DNA from: JADJPO01 sp963724535
Lineage (GTDB): Bacteria; Actinomycetota; Actinomycetes; Actinomycetales; Kineosporiaceae
Direction: 5' to 3'
Length of the DNA: 64,000 nucleotides
Assembly (NCBI GenBank): GCA_963724535.1
Contig: CAVRVD010000011.1
Span: 310,001 to 374,000, forward strand
A model generated the notes under the pieces. The model saw only the letters and a list, made by a program, of their open reading frames with translations. It had not been told where the DNA came from and made no database searches. A program made the position numbers and the translations under genes. Within the stretch, counting starts at the first letter, position 1. The number at the start of each line of letters is the position of its first letter. Positions 1 through 9,320 of the stretch are shown piece after piece.

Positions 1-290
1 GCAAGCCGCTCGCTGTCCGCTCCGCTGTACCGGATGCTCAACGGCTGGCCGACCATGGCCCGCTCGATGCCGATGCAGATGCCGAAGACGACGAAGGCGA
101 CCGAGAAGGCGCCGAAGCCCGCCCTGCCGACCTCGTTGGCCACCAGCACCGTCAGCAGGATGTTGCTCAGCGCGGACAGGGCCTGGTCGACGACGTTCCA
201 GCTGGCGGTGCCGAGCAGCCGCAGGTGCCGCCGGTGCAGGGCCGGTCGCCGGCCGGACGGGGAGTCCTGGCCCGTCCGGGCGTCCGTCAT
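1..290 (-). CDS. Polysaccharide flippase-like membrane protein, N-terminal fragment
   Basis: Runs off the left edge; only the first 96 or so residues are visible. After a short basic cytosolic N-terminus the protein has the run WNVVDQALSALSNILLTV and then a second hydrophobic segment around VAFVVFGICIGIERAMVG, which is the typical opening of Wzx/MATE-type polysaccharide transporters. An ATG lies at 314 and a second in frame at 290; only the latter has a ribosome site (GAAGGG about 9 bases upstream), so 290 is preferred. It lies 123 bases downstream of a GH26-like gene on the same strand and closes a visible exopolysaccharide gene series (Wzz-like, Wzy-like, GT2, GH26, flippase). The flippase role is inferred from this fragment and its context. 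Confidence 0.7.
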   Translation of the reverse strand, partial: MTDARTGQDSPSGRRPALHRRHLRLLGTASWNVVDQALSALSNILLTVLVANEVGRAGFGAFSVAFVVFGICIGIERAMVGQPLSIRYSGADSERL

Positions 291-413
291 CTCGCGTGAC
301 CCTTCCGTCGACATGAGCCGGGGGGACGGCCACGGTGAGTGGCTCCGCCCCGGCGCATCCCTGACGGTACGTCACCGACGGCATGCTCTCCGAACCGGCG
401 CGGCGGCAGTGGG

Positions 414-1523
414 TCAGAACAGTTTCAGATAGGCCGCAGAGCCCTTGGGCAGCTGCACCGGCGAGAACAGCGCGTTGCGGATGTAGGGGTCCGGCTCGTT
501 GAAGTAGCACTCGAACACCAGCACGTCGCTGTTGGCCCGGAAGAACTCGTGCATCTTCTGGATGAAGTAGGGGTTGTCCCCGCCGCCGATGCCGGCGCCG
601 TTGTGCAGCCCCCACTCCGGGACCGCGAAGCCCTTCTTGCGGGCCCGGGCGAACTCGGCCGCGTCGGCCAGGCCCGGCCCCTTGGTGGGCCGAATCGCCT
701 TGGCCCAGGTGGCGGAGTTCGTGGCCCGCAGCTCATAGAAGTCGTAGTGGTCCATCGAGATGCCGTCGACGTAGTGGTCACCCGGGTAGAGCAGGTTGAA
801 TGCGTCGAGGCGGTTCGTCTGGCCGCGCAGGCCGTAACCGGCCGAGGTGTCGAACCAGAAGGTCAGTTCCGGGCTCTCCCGGTTCATGATGCTCACGACC
901 CGGCGGAACGCGGCCCGGAACTGCGGCGCGGTGGCGGCGGTCGCGCCCCAGGCGAACCAGTCGCCGTTGGCCTCGAGGCCGACCCGGATCGCGGCGTCAC
1001 CGAAGCCGCCCTCGCGCAGCTCCCGGGCGATCTTGCGGAAGACGTCGTCCCGCTGCCCCGACAGGATGTCGTTCCACTGCCCCCGCCGGTTGTTCGGCAG
1101 CAGCGGCAGTCCGTAGGCCAGCCGGCCCCGGTAACCCTGCAGCAGGTGGGGCACCCACCCGCTGTCGGCCAGGTCCTGCCAGCTCCCGTAGGCGGGGTAG
1201 ACCGTCACGAAGTCGTACGGACGGCCGGCCCAGGCCTCGGCCTGGATGGTCCGGGTCGCCGACATCCCCGACCCAGTCCAGAAGCCGGTGTGCCAGAGCA
1301 TGCCGGACCGGGGGGTGCCGTAGAGCAGCTTGGCCATCCGCCCCGGTGTGCCGGTCGCCGACGAGGAGCGGGACGAACCCGACGAGGGGGCCGAGCCCAC
1401 GACCTGCCGTCCGCGCCCGAGGGACTCAGCACTCGCCGGGGACGGGGCGATGAGTGCGAGCGCCGCCAGGCTCGACGTGGCGAGGCCGGCGGCAAGCAGC
1501 TTGCGCAGGAACGGGAAGCGCAT
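414..1523 (-). CDS. Secreted GH26-like glycoside hydrolase (copy 1)
   Basis: About 369 residues with a signal peptide (MRFPFLRKLLAAGLATSSL followed by a hydrophobic run and an ASA cleavage site). The motif GLEANGDWFAWG matches the acid/base region of family GH26 (beta-mannanase type, usually HEMNG-W-WG), and VPEWGLHNG fits the nucleophile region; FECYFNEPD follows near the C-terminus. The His normally preceding the acid/base Glu is Leu here. The start at 1523 is chosen because it gives a clean signal peptide and has GGGGG just upstream; in-frame starts further up have no such site. It is placed inside the exopolysaccharide genes and has a paralogue at 7096-8223. It probably trims or modifies the exported polymer outside the membrane; the substrate is not known. 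Confidence 0.75.
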   Translation of the reverse strand: MRFPFLRKLLAAGLATSSLAALALIAPSPASAESLGRGRQVVGSAPSSGSSRSSSATGTPGRMAKLLYGTPRSGMLWHTGFWTGSGMSATRTIQAEAWAGRPYDFVTVYPAYGSWQDLADSGWVPHLLQGYRGRLAYGLPLLPNNRRGQWNDILSGQRDDVFRKIARELREGGFGDAAIRVGLEANGDWFAWGATAATAPQFRAAFRRVVSIMNRESPELTFWFDTSAGYGLRGQTNRLDAFNLLYPGDHYVDGISMDHYDFYELRATNSATWAKAIRPTKGPGLADAAEFARARKKGFAVPEWGLHNGAGIGGGDNPYFIQKMHEFFRANSDVLVFECYFNEPDPYIRNALFSPVQLPKGSAAYLKLF

Positions 1524-1833
1524 CGGATGGACCCCCATCGGACGACGGATCGACCTGTAGGGGTTCGGTGGATCTCGAGGGTGCACTGAAGGAGTCGGGG
1601 TGGCATTGGCCCCGTCCGGACCCGTGGCCCAGTACCCAGGGTGATCGACCCGCAGGGTGACCTGCGCCGCTGGGGGCCGGGGCTCGCCTCGGCCCGGCGA
1701 GCAGCCGTCGCAGCCGATTGCGCGACCGGGCGCGCAGGGCCGGTCAGCGGCTCAGCCAGCCGCCGCGATCCTCGAGCCGGGCGACTCCACCGCCGCAGCG
1801 GTCGCCGCCGATGATCGCCCGGACGGCGGGCGA
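1524..1833. other. 310-base gap between GT2 and GH26 genes
   Basis: No convincing coding frame, RNA gene or terminator hairpin was seen here. The octamer CAGGGTGA occurs twice about 16 bases apart near 1638 and 1655. Since both neighbours are on the minus strand, this gap may hold a separate promoter for the GH26 gene, but none stands out. Confidence 0.4.
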
Positions 1834-3045
1834 TCAGCGCGAGCGCACGCCCCTGGTCTGCTGCTTCGCGCCCTCCGCGGCGTCCAAGGTGACCACGGCG
1901 GGGGTGTCGGGCGCCGACGCCGACGGCCCGCGGGCGGCCCGGGGCAAGCGCGCACTGGCCGCGGCCGGGGCCAGCCGGAACAGCAGCCCCTCGAGGAAGC
2001 CCAGCCCCCACCCCAGATGCATGGCCACGAAGGCCGCCGCGAGTGGCAGCGGGCCCGGCCGCCGTCCGGTCGGCTCACCCGATCGGGCGCCGTCCGATCG
2101 GGCGCCGTCCGATCGAGGCCGCTCCGATGGGGGAAGGGCCACGGCCCCCGGTGGCGGCGGAGGCTGCACCGGCTCGGCGGTGCGCAGGGTCAGGGCCGTG
2201 GCCAGGGCGAGCGCGGCCAGGTACGGGGTGACCAACAGGACGGTGAGCGGCCACAGTCCGACTACGGCCAGTAGCGCGGCCAGGCTGAGGGCCGCCACCA
2301 ATGCCGGCGGCGCCAGGTGCCGTAGCCGGACCGCGCTGTGCCCATTCTTGCGCACCATGGCCGCCTTGCCCCGGCCGTAGCGCCGGTACTGGCGGGCAAG
2401 CGCGGGCACGGACTCGCGGACGTGCCAGTAGATGTGCATGTCCGGGTCGAACCAGATCCGGTGCCCCCGGGCGCGGATCCGGTGATCGATGTCGACGTCC
2501 TCGTTGACCAGCAGGTCCTCGTCCCAGCCGCCGACGGCACGCAGCACGTCGGTGCGGAACACGCCGAACGAGGCGTGATCGGTCTCCTGGGCCCGGTCGG
2601 CGTAGTGGTTGATCGAGTCGCCGACGCCGAACCGGCTGGACAGCGCGGTGGCCACGGCGATGCCGGCCCGGGTCCGGGCCACGCCGATCCGGCGCCCTCC
2701 CACGGCGACGATCCGGGGATCGGCGGCCAGCGTGGTCACGGCCCGCTCGAGGTACGTGACGCTGACCCCGGCGTGCCCGTCCACCCTGGCCAGGTAGCGG
2801 CCGCGAGCCTGCTCCAGAGCGACGTTCAGCGCGTGCGGGATGGTCCGGGAGGGGTTGCGCAGCAACCGGACCCGCGGCTGCGTCGCGGCGATCTGCAGTA
2901 CCTGGTCCGCGGTGCTGTCCGTCGAGTCGCCGTCGACCACCAGCAGCTCGACGTCCGCGAACGTCTGAGCGAGTACCGAACGCACGGCGTCGGCCACGCA
3001 GTGCTCCTCGTTGAGCACCGGCATCACAACGGTGACCGCTGTCAT
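1834..3045 (-). CDS. GT2 glycosyltransferase with C-terminal membrane segments (ExoA-like)
   Basis: 403 residues. The N-terminus MTAVTVVMPVLNEEHC and the acidic run VVDGDSTDST are the classic nucleotide-sugar binding features of family GT2; GWDEDLLVNEDVDIDHRIRA is the acceptor-side ED motif region. Hydrophobic segments follow at about residues 245-285 and again near 335, as in ExoA/succinoglycan-type transferases that add sugars to lipid-linked intermediates. Between them lies a low-complexity linker in which a 15-bp DNA unit is repeated in tandem (2079-2093 and 2094-2108), giving RSDGARSDGAR. It starts only 7 bases after the Wzy-like gene stop, so they are co-transcribed. Sugar specificity cannot be read from sequence. 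Confidence 0.85.
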   Translation of the reverse strand: MTAVTVVMPVLNEEHCVADAVRSVLAQTFADVELLVVDGDSTDSTADQVLQIAATQPRVRLLRNPSRTIPHALNVALEQARGRYLARVDGHAGVSVTYLERAVTTLAADPRIVAVGGRRIGVARTRAGIAVATALSSRFGVGDSINHYADRAQETDHASFGVFRTDVLRAVGGWDEDLLVNEDVDIDHRIRARGHRIWFDPDMHIYWHVRESVPALARQYRRYGRGKAAMVRKNGHSAVRLRHLAPPALVAALSLAALLAVVGLWPLTVLLVTPYLAALALATALTLRTAEPVQPPPPPGAVALPPSERPRSDGARSDGARSGEPTGRRPGPLPLAAAFVAMHLGWGLGFLEGLLFRLAPAAASARLPRAARGPSASAPDTPAVVTLDAAEGAKQQTRGVRSR

Positions 3046-3052
3046 GAACAGC

Positions 3053-4525
3053 TCATTTCTTCTCCCGAGTGGGCACCGAGCCTACCGCCGAACGGCTGGT
3101 GACCGGGCGACGTCCGATCCGCCATGTCCCGACGGTCTGCATCGGGCGCCAGCGGGCCGCCCGTTGCAGCCAGCCACGGGCCGTCGCGTAGGTGGCGGTA
3201 TCGCTCTCCAGCACCGGGTCGACGCGCGGCGCCCACCAGGTGGTGGTCAGGAACAGGGGCAGCACGGCGAGCATGGTCGTCGTCCCCGGCTGCAGCATCC
3301 ACAGCGAGACGAGCAGGGTGACCGACAGGGAACGGCTCGGGCCGCCGACGTAGGTGAACAGGATGAAGGCGGCCACCACCAGACCGACCACGATCCCGTA
3401 CTCGACGAAGATCTTCACCGGGGTCGGGGTGAGCAGACCGAGGATGCCGGACTCCCCGACGATCTTCTGGGAGGACCCCGGCCCCCGGCCGAACAGCACC
3501 GCCATCGGGTCGTAGACCCAACGTGGCCAGACGTAGGAGTAGGGCAGGATGCCGCGCAGGCTGGTCGAGGACTGGGAGTCCCCGGCCTCGGTCAGCCGGC
3601 TCAGGATGGACTGACCGTACGGGGTGGCCCCCATCGCGACAGCGCCGACGACGGCCACCGGCAAGTAGCGCACCAGGTTGTTGCGCACCGGATAGCCGAG
3701 CATCACCAGCAACGCAACCGCGACGATGGCCAGACCCGAGCCGGCGGTGGCGGCGACCAGCCCGCCGATGATCGCCAGCAGCACCCGCAACCGGACGCCG
3801 GACAGGAACGCGGCGATCAGCCCGATGCCGAGCTGCATCGACACGAAGGAGGGCTCCAGACCGATCCAGGCGTTGGCGCGGTACAGGTCAGACCCGTACC
3901 CCACCGGGTAGCTGATCACGAAGTTCTGCAGCAGCAGGGCGCGGGGGACCACCTGAGCCAGGTAGTCGGTGTAGCCGAGGCCGGCGAGCTGAGTGGCGAT
4001 GAAGACCAGGCAGCCGGCGGCCAGCCCGCCCGCGATGTAGGCGATCTGGCGCAGCGCCAGCAAGAAGGTCTCCCGGCCACGGTCGACCACCCGCAGCACC
4101 GACGGCAGCCAGACGGCGAACAGCAGCCCCCACGAGGTGGTGCTGATGATCGGCTGCTCCACCAGACGCTGCTGCACGGGGATCAGGACGGCTGCGCAGC
4201 CGGTCGCGGCCAGCCACAGCTGCAGCCGGGAGCGGTCCACCTCGACCACCCCGCGCAGCAACCCCCAGACACCCCACAGGACAACGAGCGGCACCAGGAT
4301 CGACACGTCCGGCTGACCGGGGGTGGCGAACCGCTGCAGCAGCACCATGGCCAGGAACAGCCCAGAGACATACCGGGCGCAGGCCACCCGCATGTCCAGA
4401 GCGCCCTGCGGGTCGGTCACCGGATCGGGCAGCCCGCCGCGCCACGGCCGCATCACGGCGATCCGCCGTGGTCGGTACACGACCGGGGCCGGGCGCCCGA
4501 GGCGGGGCGCGCTGATCGTCCTCAC
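3053..4525 (-). CDS. O-antigen ligase/polymerase-like membrane protein (Wzy-type)
   Basis: 490 residues, nearly all hydrophobic, with about ten or more membrane-spanning segments from residue 50 to 430 and a larger polar loop containing RLTEAGDSQSSTSLRG in the second half, the layout of the Wzy/WaaL O-antigen polymerase-ligase superfamily. It lies between the Wzz-like gene (19-base gap) and a GT2 gene (7-base gap) on the same strand, so it is the likely polymerase of the exopolysaccharide pathway acting at the outer face of the membrane. Family members diverge strongly, so the call rests on topology and context more than on motifs. Confidence 0.75.
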   Translation of the reverse strand: MRTISAPRLGRPAPVVYRPRRIAVMRPWRGGLPDPVTDPQGALDMRVACARYVSGLFLAMVLLQRFATPGQPDVSILVPLVVLWGVWGLLRGVVEVDRSRLQLWLAATGCAAVLIPVQQRLVEQPIISTTSWGLLFAVWLPSVLRVVDRGRETFLLALRQIAYIAGGLAAGCLVFIATQLAGLGYTDYLAQVVPRALLLQNFVISYPVGYGSDLYRANAWIGLEPSFVSMQLGIGLIAAFLSGVRLRVLLAIIGGLVAATAGSGLAIVAVALLVMLGYPVRNNLVRYLPVAVVGAVAMGATPYGQSILSRLTEAGDSQSSTSLRGILPYSYVWPRWVYDPMAVLFGRGPGSSQKIVGESGILGLLTPTPVKIFVEYGIVVGLVVAAFILFTYVGGPSRSLSVTLLVSLWMLQPGTTTMLAVLPLFLTTTWWAPRVDPVLESDTATYATARGWLQRAARWRPMQTVGTWRIGRRPVTSRSAVGSVPTREKK

Positions 4526-4544
4526 GCCGACAGCACCCGGCCGG

Positions 4545-5846
4545 TCAGGGCGCCAGAACCACGATCGGGTCGGCCGACTCCACCGCGCTGACCGTGTCCC
4601 AGATCTGCTGCACCGTGGACCGCCCCTCCTTGGCCATCACCACGGCCATCAGGTCGGACTGCCCCGAGATCAGGCCGACCGCCTCCGGCTCGGCGGTGCA
4701 GGCGACGACCAGGACGTCGGTGGAGAAGTAGGCCTTGACGTCCTGGCGGATGTCGCGCCGCAGCACCCACACCTCGTCCGGCAGCGCCATCGAGGCCGAG
4801 TCCGAGGACTCCAGGGCGATCGCGTTGACCAGAGTGACGCTCGAGCCGTGCGTGCGTAGATGGTTGGCCACGGCGGCGGCGAACCGGGACGCCGAGGAGG
4901 GCGTCGACGGCAGCGACAGCACGACGAGGGTGGAGTGGCCTGACTCCAGCAGCCGACCGGCCACCTCGCCCGCCTGCGTGGTGGACTTGAGGTTGAGCTC
5001 GGGAGCCAGCGAGCGCAGCTCGGCAGGGGTGCGCACCCGGCGACGTCCGGTGCCCGCGACGAGCGCGGCGAGGGCACCGAGCATGATCCCGCCGACCCCG
5101 CCGAGGGCCGCGGACACGGGCCGGGACACCCCGGCCAGCTCGGCCACCACGGCGGGGGCCTGCACCTGGACCGACACCCCGTCGAGCACCTTGAACTGAC
5201 GGTCCGCGGCACGCACGCCGGCCTGGTTCAGCCGGGCGCTCTCGGCCTGCCGGTTGGCCAGCGTCTGGCCGCCGATGACGTCGTTCACGGCGGTCTGCAC
5301 GGACTGCAGCTCGGCGGTCTGGTTGTCGACGGTGGTGGCCACCAGGGCATCGACCACGGCGTTGACCTCCGCCATCGCGCGCTGCCCGTCGGGGTTGCGG
5401 ACCGTGACTCTGATCAGGTCTGTGTCGATCCCCCACAGCGCGGTGGTGCGCGGGCCCAGGTCCTCCGGCAGGGTGCCGTCCAGCCCGTCGGCGGTGACCG
5501 CCTGCTTGATCACCGGTGGGGACACGGCGTTCAGCTCGATGGTCTGGCCGACCTGCTTGACCCGGAAGCTGTCGGTCACTCCGGTCAGCTGCAGCACGGC
5601 CGTGGCCTGGTAGGTCTGCGCCGTGGCGAGCACCAGGCCGAGCACAGTGCCGACCAGGCCGGTGATCACCAGCCAGGGCCAGCGGGAGCGCAGCAGTGCC
5701 AGCACCGGGGCGGGGCGGGCGGCGGCCTTGGGCAGCCGACGGTTCTCGGCCGGCAGCGGCTCGGCGGGTACCGAGGAGGTGTTCGGCGGGACCGGCTTCG
5801 GCGCGCTGGCAGCGCTGTCCTCATCCGGGGAGGTCATGAGCGACAT
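4545..5846 (-). CDS. Wzz-like polysaccharide co-polymerase / chain-length determinant
   Basis: 433 residues from the preferred start at 5846. A Pro/Ala-rich cytosolic N-terminus precedes one membrane segment (WPWLVITGLVGTVLGLVLA), then a roughly 200-residue extracytoplasmic part and a second membrane segment (SAALGGVGGIMLGALAALVA). The cytosolic C-terminal domain (STLVVLSLPSTPSSASRF) resembles the fold of bacterial tyrosine kinases but has no Walker A motif, so it is probably a non-catalytic regulator. The reading frame stays open to 5924 but would then run into the divergent glycosyltransferase gene; 5846 (or ATG 5837) leaves a 66-base divergent promoter region. First gene of the minus-strand exopolysaccharide operon. 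Confidence 0.8.
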   Translation of the reverse strand: MSLMTSPDEDSAASAPKPVPPNTSSVPAEPLPAENRRLPKAAARPAPVLALLRSRWPWLVITGLVGTVLGLVLATAQTYQATAVLQLTGVTDSFRVKQVGQTIELNAVSPPVIKQAVTADGLDGTLPEDLGPRTTALWGIDTDLIRVTVRNPDGQRAMAEVNAVVDALVATTVDNQTAELQSVQTAVNDVIGGQTLANRQAESARLNQAGVRAADRQFKVLDGVSVQVQAPAVVAELAGVSRPVSAALGGVGGIMLGALAALVAGTGRRRVRTPAELRSLAPELNLKSTTQAGEVAGRLLESGHSTLVVLSLPSTPSSASRFAAAVANHLRTHGSSVTLVNAIALESSDSASMALPDEVWVLRRDIRQDVKAYFSTDVLVVACTAEPEAVGLISGQSDLMAVVMAKEGRSTVQQIWDTVSAVESADPIVVLAP

Positions 5847-5912
5847 GCTAGAAGTCTCGCAGACGTAGGGTTGCGGTCGGTGCAGCGACGAACACGGACG
5901 AGCGAGGTGGGT

Positions 5913-7133
5913 GTGCTGAGGCATCGCTGGATCGTCGTCGCCGACTCACCGTTCCTGCCCGCCACCGGTGGTGGCGAACAGGAGCACCTGGGTTTCGCCC
6001 GCATCGCCGCCGGTGAGGGCCTCCTCGCCCTGCTGGTGCTTCCGGACGGCGACACCGTCGACCACGCACCCTACAAGCGGCTGCTGGCGGGCGTACCCAT
6101 CCTGGCCACACCGCGGCGGCGCAACCCGCTGCTGCTCGCCGCGCCACGCACGCCGTTCGTCGTCGCGTCCCGTCCCGCGCCGTCCGAGCTCGTCGAGCAG
6201 GCCCGGCGGCTGGCCCCCGATGCGACCGGAATCGTGTTGTTCTCCTACAAGTCCCGGGCGATCGGCGAGGCCCTCGCCCGCGGGCTGGGGCTGCCGCTGG
6301 TGCTGCGTCAGCACAACCGCGAGGGCGCCTACCACCGCAGCCTGGCCGACCAGACGCCCGGCCCCAAGGGCTGGCTGATGCGGTGGGAGGCGCGCCGGAT
6401 CGAGCGCGACGAGCGGCACCTGGCCACCGTGGACTGGATCACCGGCACCGCGGACATCTCGGCGGAGGACGCCCAGTGGCGCAGCGGCATCGGTACCCCG
6501 AACGTGATCCACGTGCCGCCCTTCGCGCTGTCCCCGGCCAAGAACCGCCGTGACGAGGAGCAGCGCCCCGAGCCGTCGACCCCGCCGCGGCTGCTCTTCC
6601 TCGGCACCCTGGACACCGCAACCAACATCGGCGCCTTGGACTGGCTGCTCTCCGCGGTCTGGCCGTGCGTGCGGACGAGCCACCCCAACGTGGTCCTGGA
6701 CGTGGTGGGACGCAACCCGTCACCGGCGCTGCGTCGCCTGGTGGAGGAGGCAGCCCGGGTGGAGCTGTCCGCCGACGTGCCCGACCCGGCGCCCTACCTG
6801 CGCCGGGCCACCGTTGCGGTCAACCCGGTGGTGTCCGGCTCCGGGGTGAACATCAAGGTGGTCGAGTACCTGGACGCCGCTCTGCCGCTGGTGAGCACGT
6901 CCCTGGCCACCCGGGGACTGCCGCTGCGGCCCGGTGTCGACCTGGAGGTACACGACGATCCGCAGGCCTTCGCCGACGCGGTGCTCCGACTGCTGGCCGA
7001 CCCGCAGGCAGCCCGGCGGATGGGTGAAACCGGGCAGCGCCACCTGCGCGAGCTGCTCGATCCCACGCAGCACCTGCGCCGAATGGCCGGACTGCTCAGT
7101 CCCCGGCGGTCGGGCTCGGCGAGGAGCCGCTGA
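5913..7133 (+). CDS. GT4-family glycosyltransferase
   Basis: 406 residues. The N-terminal half has the GGGEQEHLGFARIAA type loop of GT-B enzymes; the C-terminal half carries LLFLGTLDTATNIGALDWLL and the donor-binding stretch GSGVNIKVVEYLDAALPLVS, ending in the usual helix before EVHDDPQAFADAV. Start GTG 5913 has GCGAGG 5 bases upstream; a TAGGGT at 5866-5871 is a candidate -10 element. The in-frame start at 5871 would overlap that promoter. The gene diverges from the Wzz-like gene and its 3' end overlaps the convergent GH26 gene by 38 bases. It probably adds a hexose during repeat-unit assembly in the cytosol; donor and linkage are unknown. Confidence 0.8.
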   Translation: MLRHRWIVVADSPFLPATGGGEQEHLGFARIAAGEGLLALLVLPDGDTVDHAPYKRLLAGVPILATPRRRNPLLLAAPRTPFVVASRPAPSELVEQARRLAPDATGIVLFSYKSRAIGEALARGLGLPLVLRQHNREGAYHRSLADQTPGPKGWLMRWEARRIERDERHLATVDWITGTADISAEDAQWRSGIGTPNVIHVPPFALSPAKNRRDEEQRPEPSTPPRLLFLGTLDTATNIGALDWLLSAVWPCVRTSHPNVVLDVVGRNPSPALRRLVEEAARVELSADVPDPAPYLRRATVAVNPVVSGSGVNIKVVEYLDAALPLVSTSLATRGLPLRPGVDLEVHDDPQAFADAVLRLLADPQAARRMGETGQRHLRELLDPTQHLRRMAGLLSPRRSGSARSR

Positions 7134-8223
7134 CCCCCCACAGGGAGCGGTACTCCTGCGCTGCGGCCGGGTTCTGCGACGGCTCCCAGATCGCCGAGCC
7201 CAGATCGCCGTCCGGCTCGTTGAAGTAGCTCTCGAAGTAGATGTCCGAGGCGTTACGACTGAACCAGTCGTACATCGAGTAGATGAAGAAGGGGTTGTCG
7301 CCGCCGCCCTCGGCGCCCTCGGCGGTCAGGCCCCACTCGGGGACGCCGAACTTCTTGCCGCGATCCCGAGCGAAGTCGAGGGTGTCGGCCAGCCCGGCGG
7401 CGCGATCGGGTCGCAACGCCTTCTCGAACCGCTCCGAAGAGGGACTGATCAGTGTGTAGTGGTCATAGTGGTCACAGCCGATCACGTCGACGACGTCGTC
7501 ACCGGGGTAGAGCCGGGTCAACGGGTCCATCCGGTCCTGCTGATCGCGCAGCACTGCGCCACAGCTGATGTCGAACATCATCTCGGCCTCGGGCAGGCGG
7601 CCGCGCAGCAACCGGGAGACGTGGGCGAACGCGGCCTTGAAGTCGTCGGGGTTGTTCGCACCGTTGCCGGCCCCCCACGGGAACCAGTCGCCCTGGGCCT
7701 CCAGCCCGATCCGGATCACCGAGTCCCCGCGGTCATGGGCCTGCAGGGCGTCCGCGACCGCGTTGAAGACGTCGTCGTGCTCGCCGGCGGCCACGGCGGC
7801 CAGCGCGCCCGGCGCGCCCGCCTCGTCCTTGGGCAACAGCGGGAGCCCGTAGGCCAACCGGCCCTCGAAGCCGTCAAAGACGCTTACGTGCCAGTCGGAC
7901 TCGGCCAGCTCACCCCACGTTCCGTAGGCGGGATAGGTGGTGACGAAGTCCAACGGGGCCCCCCGCCACTCACCGAACCCCTCGACCCGGGTGACGCCCC
8001 ACTCACCGCCGACCCAGGCGCCGCTCAACCAGGTGCGCGGACCAGCCGTCGCCGGCGGGGTCTCGCGTTCGTCCTGCCCGATCCACCGGGTCACCGCGAA
8101 ACCTGCGGCCACCACCAGCAGCACGGCGCTCACGACGGCCAGCAGACGCCACCGTCGCCGCGACGGGGTGAGCCGCGACGGACCCGTCGCCGTCCTGAGC
8201 GTCATCGGTCCGGATGGTGACAC
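7096..8223 (-). CDS. Membrane-anchored GH26-like glycoside hydrolase (copy 2)
   Basis: 375 residues, paralogous to the product of 414-1523. A single N-terminal membrane segment (WRLLAVVSAVLLVVAAGFAV) anchors an extracellular GH26-like catalytic domain with GLEAQGDWFPWGAGNG (acid/base region), VPEWGLTAEG (nucleophile region) and SYFNEPDGDLGS. No cleavage site is obvious, so it may stay in the membrane, unlike copy 1. The start is uncertain: GTG 8223 and ATG 8205 are both in frame without a good ribosome site. The last 38 bases overlap the convergent GT4 gene, an unusually tight arrangement. It likely acts on the same polymer as copy 1. Confidence 0.72.
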   Translation of the reverse strand: MSPSGPMTLRTATGPSRLTPSRRRWRLLAVVSAVLLVVAAGFAVTRWIGQDERETPPATAGPRTWLSGAWVGGEWGVTRVEGFGEWRGAPLDFVTTYPAYGTWGELAESDWHVSVFDGFEGRLAYGLPLLPKDEAGAPGALAAVAAGEHDDVFNAVADALQAHDRGDSVIRIGLEAQGDWFPWGAGNGANNPDDFKAAFAHVSRLLRGRLPEAEMMFDISCGAVLRDQQDRMDPLTRLYPGDDVVDVIGCDHYDHYTLISPSSERFEKALRPDRAAGLADTLDFARDRGKKFGVPEWGLTAEGAEGGGDNPFFIYSMYDWFSRNASDIYFESYFNEPDGDLGSAIWEPSQNPAAAQEYRSLWGVSGSSPSPTAGD

Positions 8224-8336
8224 CAGCGGAACGACTCGCGCGATCTGGGCCCTGTCACGTGGCTTACTCTAGACGTCGACCGGGCACACTGGGCTCGTTC
8301 GGGGAGGCAACACCCACCGTCGGAAACAGGTGATGA

Positions 8337-9320
8337 GTGCTCATGGCGCAGGCGGGACTCCACCTCGTCTACCGCTCGTACGCAGGTGAGAACTCCAAGC
8401 CGCGCCCGTCGTACTACAGCAAGGAGCTCGCCCTCGTCTCGATGCTGCGGGCGGTGGCCGCGCAGCGTCGGCAGGGCGGCAGGGTCGAGATCTCCTTCCT
8501 CAACGACGGTCAGATCCCGGCCGAGTCGGTCGACACGATGGCCCGGCACGGCGAGGTGGTCCCCATCGTCGGCGGCAGCGCCCGGCGGTCCTACCGGGCA
8601 GCGCTCGGCTGGGCCGCGGCGCAGCACTGGCCGGGCGAGGACCTGGTCTGGTTCGCCGAGGACGACTACCTCTACGCCGAGGATGCCCTGGTCCAGCTGA
8701 TGGATGCTGCGGCCCACGTCCGTGGAGCCGACTACTTCTCGCTGTGGGGGCACCTGGCCCTGGACACGGCCGCACCCTGCTCGGCTCCGCGGACCCGAGC
8801 GCGGGAGATGTCCGTCGACGACCAGGACGCCGTCGAGATGTCCGGGATCCGCTGGTACCGGCAGATGAGCACCACGAGCACGTTCGGGGCCCGGGTCGCA
8901 ACCCTCCACGAGGACCTGCGGATGCTCCGGGTGGTCCCGTTCTCCGGTGGCGCCTGGGACCACGCCACCTGCCTGTCCCTCCAGGGATACCAGCCGTTCG
9001 GCTGGCAGCGGGTCACCGAGCTCGCCGGGCAGGTGGTGACCGGCAACCCGGACGGCGACTCCCGACCGCTGACCGCAGCCCGCAGCGTGATGTACACGGC
9101 GGTGAACCTGCGCTCGCGGCGCCGCCCAGCGCGGCGGCGCCGGCTGTACGCCAGCGACCCCCAGCTGGCCTATCACATGGAGCTGCCCGACGAGGCGCGC
9201 GGCGACCGCTCCTGGGCCGGCGTGGCCCACGACTGCGTCGCCTGGGCGACGGACAACGGCCTGACCCTCGCCCCGGGTCAGGCCATGTCGGGTCCACCGA
9301 ACCACATGCCCCTGATGTAG
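8337..9320 (+). CDS. Putative GT-A fold glycosyltransferase
   Basis: 327 residues, no signal peptide or clear membrane segment. The acidic motif WFAEDDYLYAEDALV after a Rossmann-like first half (VEISFLNDG) fits the DXD-type nucleotide-sugar site of GT-A transferases, but overall similarity to a named family is not obvious to me. A basic run (RSRRRPARRRRL) near residue 265 could bind membranes. Start GTG 8337 is preceded by AGGTGATGA; ATG 8343 is also possible. The 3' end overlaps the convergent GT2 gene by 43 bases. Location between polysaccharide genes supports a role in polymer assembly; function remains inferred. Confidence 0.55.
   Translation: MLMAQAGLHLVYRSYAGENSKPRPSYYSKELALVSMLRAVAAQRRQGGRVEISFLNDGQIPAESVDTMARHGEVVPIVGGSARRSYRAALGWAAAQHWPGEDLVWFAEDDYLYAEDALVQLMDAAAHVRGADYFSLWGHLALDTAAPCSAPRTRAREMSVDDQDAVEMSGIRWYRQMSTTSTFGARVATLHEDLRMLRVVPFSGGAWDHATCLSLQGYQPFGWQRVTELAGQVVTGNPDGDSRPLTAARSVMYTAVNLRSRRRPARRRRLYASDPQLAYHMELPDEARGDRSWAGVAHDCVAWATDNGLTLAPGQAMSGPPNHMPLM

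Noticed and set aside
339..1589. Long plus-strand open frame opposite the GH26 gene, and similar long frames opposite most genes
   Set aside because: High-GC antisense shadows: no homology, biased composition, and the opposite strand carries recognisable families.
2079..2115. 15-bp tandem repeat as a mobile or regulatory element
   Set aside because: It lies within the GT2 coding sequence and merely encodes a flexible linker repeat.
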